A stretch of DNA of 8,789 bases from an uncultured Bacteroidales bacterium (GCA_937896105.1 CALBKR010000319.1:1-8789), one strand, 5' to 3'; shown: positions 1-6,168, counted from the stretch's first letter. A program made the numbers and translations. Notes: generated from the letters alone by a model not told the origin.

Positions 1-76
1 GCCAGGGCTGTGCTCACAAGGTGAGGCCATGCCAGGCCCCAGGGGACTCCCCCCAAACTCCGGCAGTGCAGCCTTT
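1..76. other. GC-rich, CpG-poor terminal segment, probably foreign (vertebrate-like) DNA
   Basis: The first 70 bases are about 69% G+C (48 of 70), while the next 70 are about 40%. They contain one CpG where base composition predicts about eight, and they are rich in CAGG, CCTGG and TGAG words. CpG depletion at high GC is typical of vertebrate DNA and unlike the rest of this window. The reading frame of the lipoprotein gene runs into this segment and ends there in a tail of glycine, tryptophan and cysteine that does not fit the protein. I infer a chimeric contig end, for example host DNA ligated or misassembled onto the phage sequence. The exact junction is uncertain, somewhere around 68-80. 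A short GC-rich bacterial insertion is the alternative. Confidence 0.55.
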
Positions 77-376
77 GCCACTATCGTACTTCTTTTCCAC
101 AACAATCTCTTTTTCAACAAACAGTGTATCACGGCAGATAACCGTGTCAACCCTCAGCCGTTCCTTATAAATGGTACGGTATTTGGTAAAGAAGACTGTA
201 TCGGCCTTTTCGCGTATGAACACACTATCACGAACGATGACACTGTCAGCTACGACAACACGTTCGGTGTAATTGTTTGCCGACATCATAGCACGGTTCT
301 CCATCTTCTTCACTCCGGCACACCCCACCATTGTCAACAACAGCAGGCTAACAACTATTTTTATTCCGTTTTTCAT
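14..376 (-). CDS. Spanin-like phage lipoprotein, C-terminus not native
   Basis: The product is a 120-residue predicted lipoprotein. It starts with a basic, hydrophobic signal (MKNGIKIVVSLLLLTMVGC) ending in a lipobox-like MVGC, so cysteine 19 would be lipidated. Residues 35-95 are a periplasmic stretch of alternating charged and beta-branched residues (ERVVVADSVIVRDSVF and similar), a pattern I remember in small proteins next to holins and endolysins in Bacteroidetes phages. Those relatives, as I recall, end in a transmembrane helix, which would make them one-piece spanins that disrupt the outer membrane. Here the sequence changes after about residue 100 into a non-native tail encoded by the GC-rich window end, so the true C-terminus is missing. 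The start at 376 has AAGGA about 10-14 bases upstream and overlaps the holin-like gene by 29 bases. Lysis function is inferred from context. Confidence 0.6.
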   Translation of the reverse strand: MKNGIKIVVSLLLLTMVGCAGVKKMENRAMMSANNYTERVVVADSVIVRDSVFIREKADTVFFTKYRTIYKERLRVDTVICRDTLFVEKEIVVEKKYDSGKGCTAGVWGESPGAWHGLTL

Positions 377-815
377 AATTGATATAATCCTTCAGGTACC
401 CACTGCGTTCAAGTACCTTCAGGCTAAAGATATAATACAGAAAATTCAGTACACTGTACAATGTACTCTGTTCATTCGTTATCAATCGCGCATTGCGCAA
501 TATGTTAGTGCCATAGAAATATATTGCTACATATATCATAAACGACACACAGTGCACAGCCGCCCTCTCCTCGCCTTTGAAATAACCCAGCAGATAGATG
601 CAGGCAACCATCGCAAAATAGATACCGGCGTCACGGAAGAAGCAGAAAGCCTTCCTGAAGCTCCATTCACGATGGTTGCATACATCGGCCAGCAGGCCAA
701 CCACAAAATTGGCAGTGAAGAGAAGGACAAGCCCGAAAATATCGTTCCTTATCGGAAACATCAGCCCCACCACGTTGGCAACGAGCGAAGCTGCCACAAT
801 CCTCAAGCCATCCAT
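348..815 (-). CDS. Holin-like multi-pass membrane protein
   Basis: The 155-residue product has about four hydrophobic segments: residues 4-20 (RIVAASLVANVVGLMF), 24-42, 63-80 and 88-106, followed by a polar, basic C-terminal third rich in tyrosine. The size and topology fit phage holins that permeabilise the inner membrane at lysis, and the next gene is a spanin-like lipoprotein. The reading frame is open further upstream to 1112, but that part lies inside the connector-like gene and is low-quality sequence, so I chose the ATG at 815, 10 bases after the upstream stop codon. No clear Shine-Dalgarno site is visible, which is normal in Bacteroidetes. No motif proves holin activity. A membrane protein of another role is possible. 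Confidence 0.6.
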   Translation of the reverse strand: MDGLRIVAASLVANVVGLMFPIRNDIFGLVLLFTANFVVGLLADVCNHREWSFRKAFCFFRDAGIYFAMVACIYLLGYFKGEERAAVHCVSFMIYVAIYFYGTNILRNARLITNEQSTLYSVLNFLYYIFSLKVLERSGYLKDYINYEKRNKNSC

Positions 816-825
816 AGACGCAAAG

Positions 826-1470
826 TTATTTTTTACCCATTTGCCCGCCGCAGGCAACCAAAGCCTGCGCGAGCAGCGAATTTGCAATGTCGAAACGCTC
901 GAACACCGTGTAGAGCAACGATGCACACTCGAACACCACAGCATCGGCCATAGCATCATCATACCCGTCAAGACCATCGGCAGCATTGAATCGTGCCTCG
1001 TAGACAAAGCAAGCAGGCTTGTCGACACCATGATGGAAAGGGAACAGGAGAGCACACCTGTTACCGTTAGCAGCAACACTCTCCACGCACACAGGCTTGC
1101 AATATCCGGCACGCGTGTGCTCGTTCATCTGCCACATTGCCTCGCGTGAGTCGCTGGGATAAAGCTGTGTTACAGGGCGCATCCACCCGTCGAGCTGAAG
1201 AGTGACAAGTTTCACAAAGTCGTCGGGCAGGACAATACGCCCGCCGCCCGACACATCTGCAACGACATTCAACGTAGCCGGTACTATGCTTTTGGTATTC
1301 ACGCGCCCTGCTCCCTTGTTCATTTGTACAAAGAGTACAGCCTGCGGCAACAACCCGGTTATAGTGTCGTCAAGCGAACGAGTATCGGCCGACAACAACG
1401 ACACATCACTGTCATCGGCAGCCTCATTAACAACCAGCCTTACCCTTTTGACAAGTTCATTGCAGTTCAT
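826..1470 (-). CDS. Putative head-tail connector (adaptor) protein
   Basis: The 214-residue soluble protein begins MNCNELVKRVRLVVNEAADD. An N-terminal helix of the type NELVKRVR..VNEA is followed by a DDTITGLLPQAV helix, a beta section with GGRIVLPDDFVKLVTLQL (about residues 78-95), GWMRPVTQLYPSDS, and a helical C-terminal region. The LPDDF-x-LV motif followed by a tryptophan and a proline-valine recalls gp4-like adaptors of podoviruses and ring proteins of crAss-like phages, which attach below the portal. I place it there with moderate trust, because the resemblance is from memory and no alignment was possible. The ATG at 1470 shares its A with the upstream TGA (TGATG), which implies translational coupling. 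A TTG nine bases earlier is a weaker alternative start. Confidence 0.5.
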   Translation of the reverse strand: MNCNELVKRVRLVVNEAADDSDVSLLSADTRSLDDTITGLLPQAVLFVQMNKGAGRVNTKSIVPATLNVVADVSGGGRIVLPDDFVKLVTLQLDGWMRPVTQLYPSDSREAMWQMNEHTRAGYCKPVCVESVAANGNRCALLFPFHHGVDKPACFVYEARFNAADGLDGYDDAMADAVVFECASLLYTVFERFDIANSLLAQALVACGGQMGKK

Positions 1471-1889
1471 CACAACCAATTGGGAAATGAAACATCATTA
1501 ACCTTCGCCACACTCCTGATTGCCAGCTTGTTCTGCAACTGAGCCAAAGGGCAATTATATGGAGCAGCCATCAGGAATGCACGCGCCTGCTGCATATTTG
1601 TCACCTCGGGAACAACCACACCGCTGCCGACCGGTTCGGCTGCATCGGCAGCCTTCTTCTCTTCAAGAACCTCGACCCTACCGCGTTTTATCTCACCGCA
1701 ACGGAACGCATCGCTGCTCTCAATAGCTCGCTGGAACAGAGGGTTATCGGTCGTATACTGCGCAGGGTAGACACCTGTAGAGTTTATGGCGCCGCCTGTA
1801 AAGTCAATCCGCACCAGAGCCTTTCCTATTCTGAAATAGCTGTTACGTTCTATCTGCCCGTGTATCTCGTATGTAATTCTTTTTCTCAT
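1470..1889 (-). CDS. Small phage virion-region protein of unknown function
   Basis: The product is 139 residues. The N-terminal half (RKRITYEIHGQIERNSYFRIGKAL and following) looks beta-rich. A charged linker with EEKKAADAAEP lies near residues 76-86. The C-terminal 44 residues form a helical module, from VTNMQQARAFLMAAPYNCPL to VSFPNWL. Proteins with this NxxQARxxL...VSFPN ending are familiar to me directly downstream of major capsid genes in Bacteroidetes phages, but I know no assigned function. Head completion or a decoration role is plausible from position. GAAAGG lies directly before the ATG at 1889. The gene sits just past the hairpin terminator that follows the capsid gene, so it is probably expressed at a lower level, and it is coupled to the next gene through TGATG. 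Confidence 0.55.
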   Translation of the reverse strand: MRKRITYEIHGQIERNSYFRIGKALVRIDFTGGAINSTGVYPAQYTTDNPLFQRAIESSDAFRCGEIKRGRVEVLEEKKAADAAEPVGSGVVVPEVTNMQQARAFLMAAPYNCPLAQLQNKLAIRSVAKVNDVSFPNWL

Positions 1890-1903
1890 ACCTTTCTAAT
1901 CTT

Positions 1904-1949
1904 AAAAAACCTGCGGCGGCTGGCCGGTTAGGCATATTGCCGCCGCAGG
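1904..1949 (-). terminator. Rho-independent terminator or attenuator after the capsid gene
   Basis: Read on the minus strand, CCTGCGGCGGC (1949-1939) and GCCGCCGCAGG (1920-1910) form a perfect 11-bp GC-rich stem with an 18-base loop, followed by six T residues (1909-1904). It starts 30 bases after the capsid stop codon and lies only 15 bases before the next start codon. Partial termination here would give high capsid mRNA and less transcript for the downstream neck and lysis genes. No promoter is visible between it and the next gene, so some read-through must occur. Confidence 0.85.
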
Positions 1950-1979
1950 AAAAATAAAAAAAAATGAAATTGATAATGA

Positions 1980-3599
1980 TTAGAGAATAATCTCGCCTGT
2001 ATATTCAACCCAGGTGGTACCGTTGAATGTCACCACCGAACCTGCAGTAAACCAGAGTTTTTCGGCACCGTTAACAGTATGGTTGACATCGGCTGTCAAT
2101 ATCACAACATCGTTAATGTTAGGATCGGCAGGCAACGTATCGGCACTTGTCACACGCGAAGCACCCGGGATATCACTCTCGGCAGCCGAGCCGTTCACCC
2201 AGATGTGCGAGTAGCCCTTGAGGCAGAGACAGTCGATAGTCATCACCACCTCACGCTTTGCCTCCTCTCCGTCGACATTCTCGGTCTTGGCATCCTCGTT
2301 CTTCATATAGTAGCGCACAAGCCCGTTCTCGTCGATAAGGCCACCGCAGTGAGCATATCCAAGGGCATCGAGTGTGGGGTCGTGGACAAGGTCGATGTCG
2401 CCGAATACAGTGTGTATCTTGGTACATTCGATACCGAACACCTTATCGCCTGTCACGCTGATATTCTTGTGAAGCGTGAGGTCGATTTTCTGGATATCGT
2501 TAAGCAACTGCTTGCCCAACAGCCAGATAGCTCTCTTGGTGCAATTGAACCCCGTGAACTTGACCATCGAAAGGTTGATGAGATCGGCGAAGGTAATCTT
2601 TGACGACAGGTCGTACTGGCGTTTGAACTGCCAACGGATACCCTTCGAGAAGTAATCCCACTGGTAGCCCATCGCATTATCCATAGCCTGTACCTTGAAC
2701 TTACCGGGCTGACCCACCCACGCTGTACGGCAGCTCTCGAGACGGAACTGGCGGAGCACAGCTTCAGCAATCTGCGACTCGCTGAACTCGATGCGTTTCT
2801 TCTGCGCAGCAAAATAGTCGCTCACGATGCTGTTGCAGAGCTGCTTCTGAAGATACATACGCTCGGGAACCGGAACAATTGTCGATGGTGCGATGAATTT
2901 CTGTGTCTCGTATGCTGCCGACGAGAGAAGGATAATCTCGGTACCGGCTGGTATTGTAGGCACCACGCAGTAGTCGTCGCTCGCATTGACCTTGGGACCA
3001 TTGACGGCCATAGCGATGGGCGCCTCGGTAGTGCTGTTTTTGCCCACGAAGAAGAGCATAAGGTCGACACCAGGCATCTCAATCTGCCCGGTAGGGTCAT
3101 AGCCGTTCACCCCTTTACAGATGGCTGTGTAATATTCCTGGAAAATCTTTCTCTCTCCGGTTGTCGAGAATGGAATCTCTGCACGTGTAGCCTTGATACC
3201 GGTGTATGTCTCGTTTGTATATGCCTTCGAGCGCTTGTCATCGATAAGATAGTGGTCGACCTCGAATGAACTGACACGCACCTGACGCAGTATCTTACGT
3301 TTAATGGTGTCAATGACACTCTCGTCACTCGCGATACTCACAATCTTGGTATCCACATCGGCATCGATGAGGTCGACACCCAGCTCGCTTGCGTTCGACA
3401 CAGTAGTAGCCTCGCCAGCACCCTGACTGTTGAGCCCTGCGATACCTTTTGAAGACTTTGGCGTACCTGCCGGAACAACCGACACAGTGGCCAACATCAT
3501 CCCGGCCTCAGCGTTGTCGAACGCATAGAGCATCACCGAAGCCAAGGCTACAATCACATAGAGAGGATTCTCTCTCAAGAAATTAAAAACTTTCTTCAT
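1980..3599 (-). CDS. Major capsid protein
   Basis: The product is 539 residues. Its size, its place right after a scaffold-like gene, and its sequence texture (long alpha/beta region with KRKILRQVRVSSFEVDHYL, FQEYYTAICKGVNGYDP, WDYFSKGIRWQFKRQYDLSS) fit a Bacteroidetes-phage HK97-fold capsid protein. Two oddities stand out. Residues 10-30 (ENPLYVIVALASVMLYAFDN and on) form a hydrophobic, signal-peptide-like segment. The last about 70 residues (469-539) form a separate beta-rich module with LWFTAGSVVTFNGTTWVEYTG, possibly surface exposed. The ATG at 3599 has no Shine-Dalgarno site but an AT-rich leader. An internal start at M33 or M34 would remove the hydrophobic segment. The gene lies 38 bases after the scaffold stop and probably shares its promoter at 4463-4510. 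Assignment as capsid protein is confident by context. The exact family was not tested. Confidence 0.8.
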   Translation of the reverse strand: MKKVFNFLRENPLYVIVALASVMLYAFDNAEAGMMLATVSVVPAGTPKSSKGIAGLNSQGAGEATTVSNASELGVDLIDADVDTKIVSIASDESVIDTIKRKILRQVRVSSFEVDHYLIDDKRSKAYTNETYTGIKATRAEIPFSTTGERKIFQEYYTAICKGVNGYDPTGQIEMPGVDLMLFFVGKNSTTEAPIAMAVNGPKVNASDDYCVVPTIPAGTEIILLSSAAYETQKFIAPSTIVPVPERMYLQKQLCNSIVSDYFAAQKKRIEFSESQIAEAVLRQFRLESCRTAWVGQPGKFKVQAMDNAMGYQWDYFSKGIRWQFKRQYDLSSKITFADLINLSMVKFTGFNCTKRAIWLLGKQLLNDIQKIDLTLHKNISVTGDKVFGIECTKIHTVFGDIDLVHDPTLDALGYAHCGGLIDENGLVRYYMKNEDAKTENVDGEEAKREVVMTIDCLCLKGYSHIWVNGSAAESDIPGASRVTSADTLPADPNINDVVILTADVNHTVNGAEKLWFTAGSVVTFNGTTWVEYTGEIIL

Positions 3600-3637
3600 A
3601 GAAAAATTAGTTATTGATTAATAAAAAGAAAATAAAA

Positions 3638-4444
3638 TCAAGCTTTGAGAGCTTTGTCAATAAGCGAATTGCGTGGGCGCTTGCGCTCAACATCGGGAGC
3701 GACGCTGTTCATTCCCTTGGGCAAACCGTCACCGAAATCCTCCTTCATACGCCTTATGTTGGCATTGCGTCCCTTGATGTCGCCGGCAGCGAATGCATCC
3801 TCGACATCCTGTTCGTATGTGATGGCGTGGTCGAGCGCAGTACAAACATCCTCGGTATATTTGCCGGCCATAATGGGGAATATCAGTTTCTCCCACACGT
3901 TATCCATAAAATCGGAAGGGTCATACCCCTTTGCACTGCAGAACGACTCGATAACCGGCATACTCGCCTCGAGATTTGCCTCATACTCCCGGCGGTCATT
4001 TGCCAGACGCATCACCTCGTTCTTCCTCTCCTCATCGGCAAGCATCATCTCCTCGAACTCGGGACTATCCTCGTCGATATTCACAAATCCACGACCAAAG
4101 TAACGCGCCACAGCACTATGTGCGTTACGTTTGCCGTCAACCACATCCACCAACATCTGAGCCAGACGCGGGTCACGCTCGAGCATACCGGCAAGACGTT
4201 CGTTCTGTTCACGGTTCAGCTCAATGTGCCTCAGCAACAAATCCTGTGACAGTTTGTCATTCACATCGAAATCCTCACCGAAAAGAGATTTTAATCTTGT
4301 GTTAAACTCAGCCATCGTATCCTGTTCACCGAATACAGCATCGGCGTTGGCAGCAGCACCGGGATTCAAAGCACCGTTCTCTGCCTGGGGCTCAGCAACC
4401 TGCCGGGCACCTTCTCTGTTCTTTAAAACCTGTTCCATAGACAT
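3638..4444 (-). CDS. Capsid scaffolding-like protein
   Basis: This 268-residue, highly charged, mostly helical protein lies directly upstream of the major capsid gene, the usual place of the scaffold. It has a low-complexity N-terminus (residues 10-40, rich in Ala, Glu, Gln and Asn), a helical core with many acidic residues (LSQDLLLRHIELNREQNERL and beyond) and a basic tail ending RKRPRNSLIDKALKA. Scaffolds often end in such a basic, capsid-binding helix. The protein would assemble with capsid subunits and leave, or be cleaved, before packaging. There are two start candidates, 4444 and 4438. Neither has a Shine-Dalgarno site. I chose 4444, 18 bases after the predicted -7 element. It is the first gene of the leftward operon. 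Confidence 0.65.
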   Translation of the reverse strand: MSMEQVLKNREGARQVAEPQAENGALNPGAAANADAVFGEQDTMAEFNTRLKSLFGEDFDVNDKLSQDLLLRHIELNREQNERLAGMLERDPRLAQMLVDVVDGKRNAHSAVARYFGRGFVNIDEDSPEFEEMMLADEERKNEVMRLANDRREYEANLEASMPVIESFCSAKGYDPSDFMDNVWEKLIFPIMAGKYTEDVCTALDHAITYEQDVEDAFAAGDIKGRNANIRRMKEDFGDGLPKGMNSVAPDVERKRPRNSLIDKALKA

Positions 4445-4462
4445 TAATATTTATTTCACAGG

Positions 4463-4510
4463 CAAAGTAACAACTGAAACTGCACGGCAAGGTTGCTGAA
4501 ATGACACTAT
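4463..4510 (-). promoter_or_regulatory. Predicted phage promoter for scaffold-capsid operon
   Basis: On the minus strand the -7 element is TTACTTTG (4470-4463), one base from the Bacteroidetes consensus TAnnTTTG. CAACCTTGC (4495-4487) supplies a -33-type TTG. An upstream box, ATAGTGTCATTTCAGCA (4510-4494), shares 12 of 17 bases with the box at 5126-5142. The -7 element lies 18 bases before the ATG at 4444. CAACCTTGC-N18-ACTTTG is shared exactly with the promoter at 5126-5173, which is the main support. Confidence 0.6.
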
Positions 4511-4516
4511 CAGCGA

Positions 4517-4536
4517 AGCAAAAGCCATTTTTTGCT
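4517..4536. repeat. 7-bp inverted repeat, possible operator
   Basis: AGCAAAA (4517-4523) and TTTTGCT (4530-4536) are perfect reverse complements with a 6-base spacer. The repeat ends 6 bases upstream of the box of the leftward promoter. It could be a dimeric repressor or activator site. It is AT-rich and short, so chance remains possible. Confidence 0.35.
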
Positions 4537-4648
4537 ATCGGGCAACAACACACCTTTTTAATATAGAAATGGCCGATGCCGGAAGAGACACATATCACAA
4601 AACAGTCCAAACCACAGCCTGAGCACGAACTGAAGCCTGTTGATAAAT

Positions 4649-4696
4649 AAAGTGGCGAAACAGCATATAATTCAGCTTTTTTTGACTATATTTTTG
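4649..4696 (+). promoter_or_regulatory. Predicted phage promoter for the 135-aa gene
   Basis: The box AAAGTGGCGAAACAGCA (4649-4665) matches 16 of 17 bases of the box at 5126-5142. The -7 element TATTTTTG (4689-4696) fits TAnnTTTG and ends exactly 31 bases after the box, as in the other two copies. It lies 16 bases before the ATG at 4713. A -33 TTG at the expected spacing is not present here, so this copy may depend on an activator bound at the box. Confidence 0.6.
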
Positions 4697-4712
4697 TATT
4701 CAAAAAAGCAGA

Positions 4713-5120
4713 ATGAGAAGTAGCAAGAATGACACAGTTCGCGAAACACGCAAACAGGATGTAGTCGAAAGTTTTTTTGAATCATTGAAAGAGGTGCGCA
4801 AGACCAAGCCCTACGCAACACAGGAAGAGGTCATCAGGCACGCAGTCAAAAAAGAGGCTCCGCGCTTCTATGTAACCTTTGAGAACGCCCGCCGTTTCGT
4901 CTCGTTGCTGGCACGGAACAAAAAGTTGCCACTCATCAACAGCAACAAACTCGCAATGTACAAGGAGATATACAGGCGATATCTGCAGAGAGTAAAGGAT
5001 TGCAGCAAGCGCTACAAGTACATAATCCTTGAACAGATTATCGAAGAGCCCGCACCATCGTTCTACCTCGACGAGGAGACATTCCGAAGCATTGTCTACC
5101 GCGCCTTGCGTGGAGAGTAA
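4713..5120 (+). CDS. 135-aa phage protein with an internal duplication, unknown function
   Basis: The product is basic and mostly helical. Two segments repeat each other: residues 40-68, with EAPRFYVTFENARRFVSLLAR, and residues 105-133, with PAPSFYLDEETFRSIVYRALR. Both fit xAPxFYxxxExxRxxVxxxLxR. I remember proteins with APSFY-type repeats in Bacteroidetes phages and mobile elements, without an assigned role. Being basic and the first gene of the packaging operon, it could bind DNA or act as a small terminase, but I see no definite helix-turn-helix. The ATG at 4713 has no Shine-Dalgarno site. It is set by the promoter position and by the match in leader length to the other two promoters. A 74-base gap with its own promoter separates it from the next gene. 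Confidence 0.65.
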   Translation: MRSSKNDTVRETRKQDVVESFFESLKEVRKTKPYATQEEVIRHAVKKEAPRFYVTFENARRFVSLLARNKKLPLINSNKLAMYKEIYRRYLQRVKDCSKRYKYIILEQIIEEPAPSFYLDEETFRSIVYRALRGE

Positions 5121-5125
5121 GAGGC

Positions 5126-5173
5126 AAAGTGGCAAAACAGCAACCTTGCAAAGCGGATACAGCAATAACTTTG
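5126..5173 (+). promoter_or_regulatory. Predicted phage promoter for the 163-aa, 161-aa and terminase genes
   Basis: The box AAAGTGGCAAAACAGCA (5126-5142) overlaps CAACCTTGC (5141-5149), which supplies a TTG at about -33. The -7 element TAACTTTG (5166-5173) is a full match to TAnnTTTG. It sits 21 bases before the ATG at 5195. This is the best copy of the module that is also found at 4463-4510 and 4649-4696. Confidence 0.65.
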
Positions 5174-5194
5174 TAACAGCAAAACAGAATAATA

Positions 5195-5686
5195 ATGAGT
5201 GCAATGACCTTTACTATAACCAAAAAGGATATATACGAAAGAATCTTCGCTACAAGCGCCTATGCCTCGCGCTCACGCGAAGCGATGGGGATTCCATCCG
5301 ATATCATAGAGAGGATGCAAGCGACAGACGATGAGAAAAAGATTATCGAGCCGCTGATAGATAGCAGCGTCGACGATGCATACACACACATCGCACGCTA
5401 CTTTCCGGGCAGCACATCTCAATTCACAGGCGATACGCAGAATGGCAAATACACATTTTACATCCCCACCCCGACGGAATACCCATCGGGAAACAGTGAC
5501 AGACTGAAACGATGCATAACAAGTTTCATTGTCAATCGCACCCTGCAGGCCTGGTACACCGATGTAAAGCCCGACGAGGCAAGCATTGCAGCCACAAAGG
5601 CACAAAGCGACGCCGCAAACATCGTACAGCTGCTGACACAGCGAACCAGGCCTATAAAGATTTACGATGATATCATACAGCTATGA
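5195..5686 (+). CDS. Small phage structural-type protein, related to its downstream neighbour
   Basis: The 163-residue product begins MSAMTFTITKKDIYERI. It has an N-terminal helical part, a central helix around residues 45-70 (DDEKKIIEPLIDSSVDDAYT then HIARYFPG), a beta hairpin (GKYTFYIPTP) and a helix with LKRCITSFIVNRTLQAWY (104-121). This layout is repeated in the next gene, so the pair seems to come from a duplication. Similar short proteins are frequent in Bacteroidetes prophages near virion genes, and I guess a head-completion or neck role. The residues show no catalytic motif. The start at 5195 is supported by the promoter 21 bases upstream. Codon 4 is another ATG. It overlaps the next gene by ATGA. 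Confidence 0.55.
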   Translation: MSAMTFTITKKDIYERIFATSAYASRSREAMGIPSDIIERMQATDDEKKIIEPLIDSSVDDAYTHIARYFPGSTSQFTGDTQNGKYTFYIPTPTEYPSGNSDRLKRCITSFIVNRTLQAWYTDVKPDEASIAATKAQSDAANIVQLLTQRTRPIKIYDDIIQL

Positions 5687-6168
5687 CAACTATGGAAAAC
5701 AACATAATAATAAAAAGAAACGAGCTGCGACAGCAGATTAATTTACGGAACTTTTATATGGGAGAGTCGGCAAAACGCAAGGACATCGACGCCGACACCA
5801 TACAAAGCAGCAAAGAAGACGATGAACTGCTCCTTATGTTCACGCACACAGCGTGTAACGGGCTTGTTACTGCTGTCGCGCTCCGTTTCCCTTCTATAAG
5901 CTACAAGATAAGCGACAAGGAGATTACTTTCAGTTTCGAGACCGTAGATGAGAGCCGCAGCCACCTGCTGCCAATGCTCAAGCAGGCCATTCTCGACTAT
6001 ATCACAAACGATGTGATAATGCAATGGTTGCTGTTGCGTCAGCCGAATATGGCACAACCGAGCATCTCACTGCGCAACAGCCTCTACAGCAACGTGCAGT
6101 TCCAGTTCGCGAAACAATACAACACAAGAAGAACACGTAGGCGGGCAACAGACCTCGCCGGTATATGA
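5683..6168 (+). CDS. Small phage structural-type protein, paralogue of the upstream gene
   Basis: The 161-residue product matches the upstream one in layout: EDDELLLMFTHTACNGLVTA then VALRFPS (45-71), KEITFSFETV (79-88) and LKQAILDYITNDVIMQW (99-115). It differs in having an arginine-rich C-terminus (RRTRRRATDLAGI), which could touch DNA or the capsid. It overlaps the gene before and the terminase after by four bases each (ATGA), so all three are probably translationally coupled and made together. A second ATG at codon 4 is a possible start. Function is unknown. A neck, stopper or small-terminase-like role is a guess from position. Confidence 0.55.
   Translation: MTTMENNIIIKRNELRQQINLRNFYMGESAKRKDIDADTIQSSKEDDELLLMFTHTACNGLVTAVALRFPSISYKISDKEITFSFETVDESRSHLLPMLKQAILDYITNDVIMQWLLLRQPNMAQPSISLRNSLYSNVQFQFAKQYNTRRTRRRATDLAGI

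Larger units (their letters stand above)
4445..4712. promoter_or_regulatory. Divergent control region between capsid and packaging operons
   Basis: This 268-bp stretch has no credible gene. It separates the leftward capsid operon from the rightward packaging operon and holds one predicted promoter at each edge, both of the same type, plus a 7-bp inverted repeat. The middle part (about 4540-4645) shows no repeat or reading frame I can support. A minus-strand reading frame across 4392-4610 overlaps the scaffold start and looks random. Confidence 0.6.

Noticed and set aside
816..1112. Upstream extension of the holin-like reading frame
   Set aside because: It lies inside the connector-like gene in another frame, is rich in Ser, Cys and Leu without order, and the ATG at 815 just after the upstream stop gives a sensible membrane protein.
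1470..1479. TTG start nine bases upstream in the connector-like gene
   Set aside because: The ATG at 1470 in TGATG coupling with the preceding stop is the more usual arrangement.
3614..4249. 211-aa plus-strand open frame
   Set aside because: It is antisense to the scaffold-like gene and reads as random His, Thr and Leu-rich sequence without start signals.
4392..4610. 72-aa minus-strand open frame in the divergent region
   Set aside because: It overlaps the scaffold start, has many cysteines in no pattern and covers the predicted promoter.
4682..4687. TTGACT as a classical -35 element before the 135-aa gene
   Set aside because: No -10 element is found 16-18 bases downstream, where the sequence is AAAAAGCA next to the start codon. 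The TATTTTTG element fits the other promoters better.
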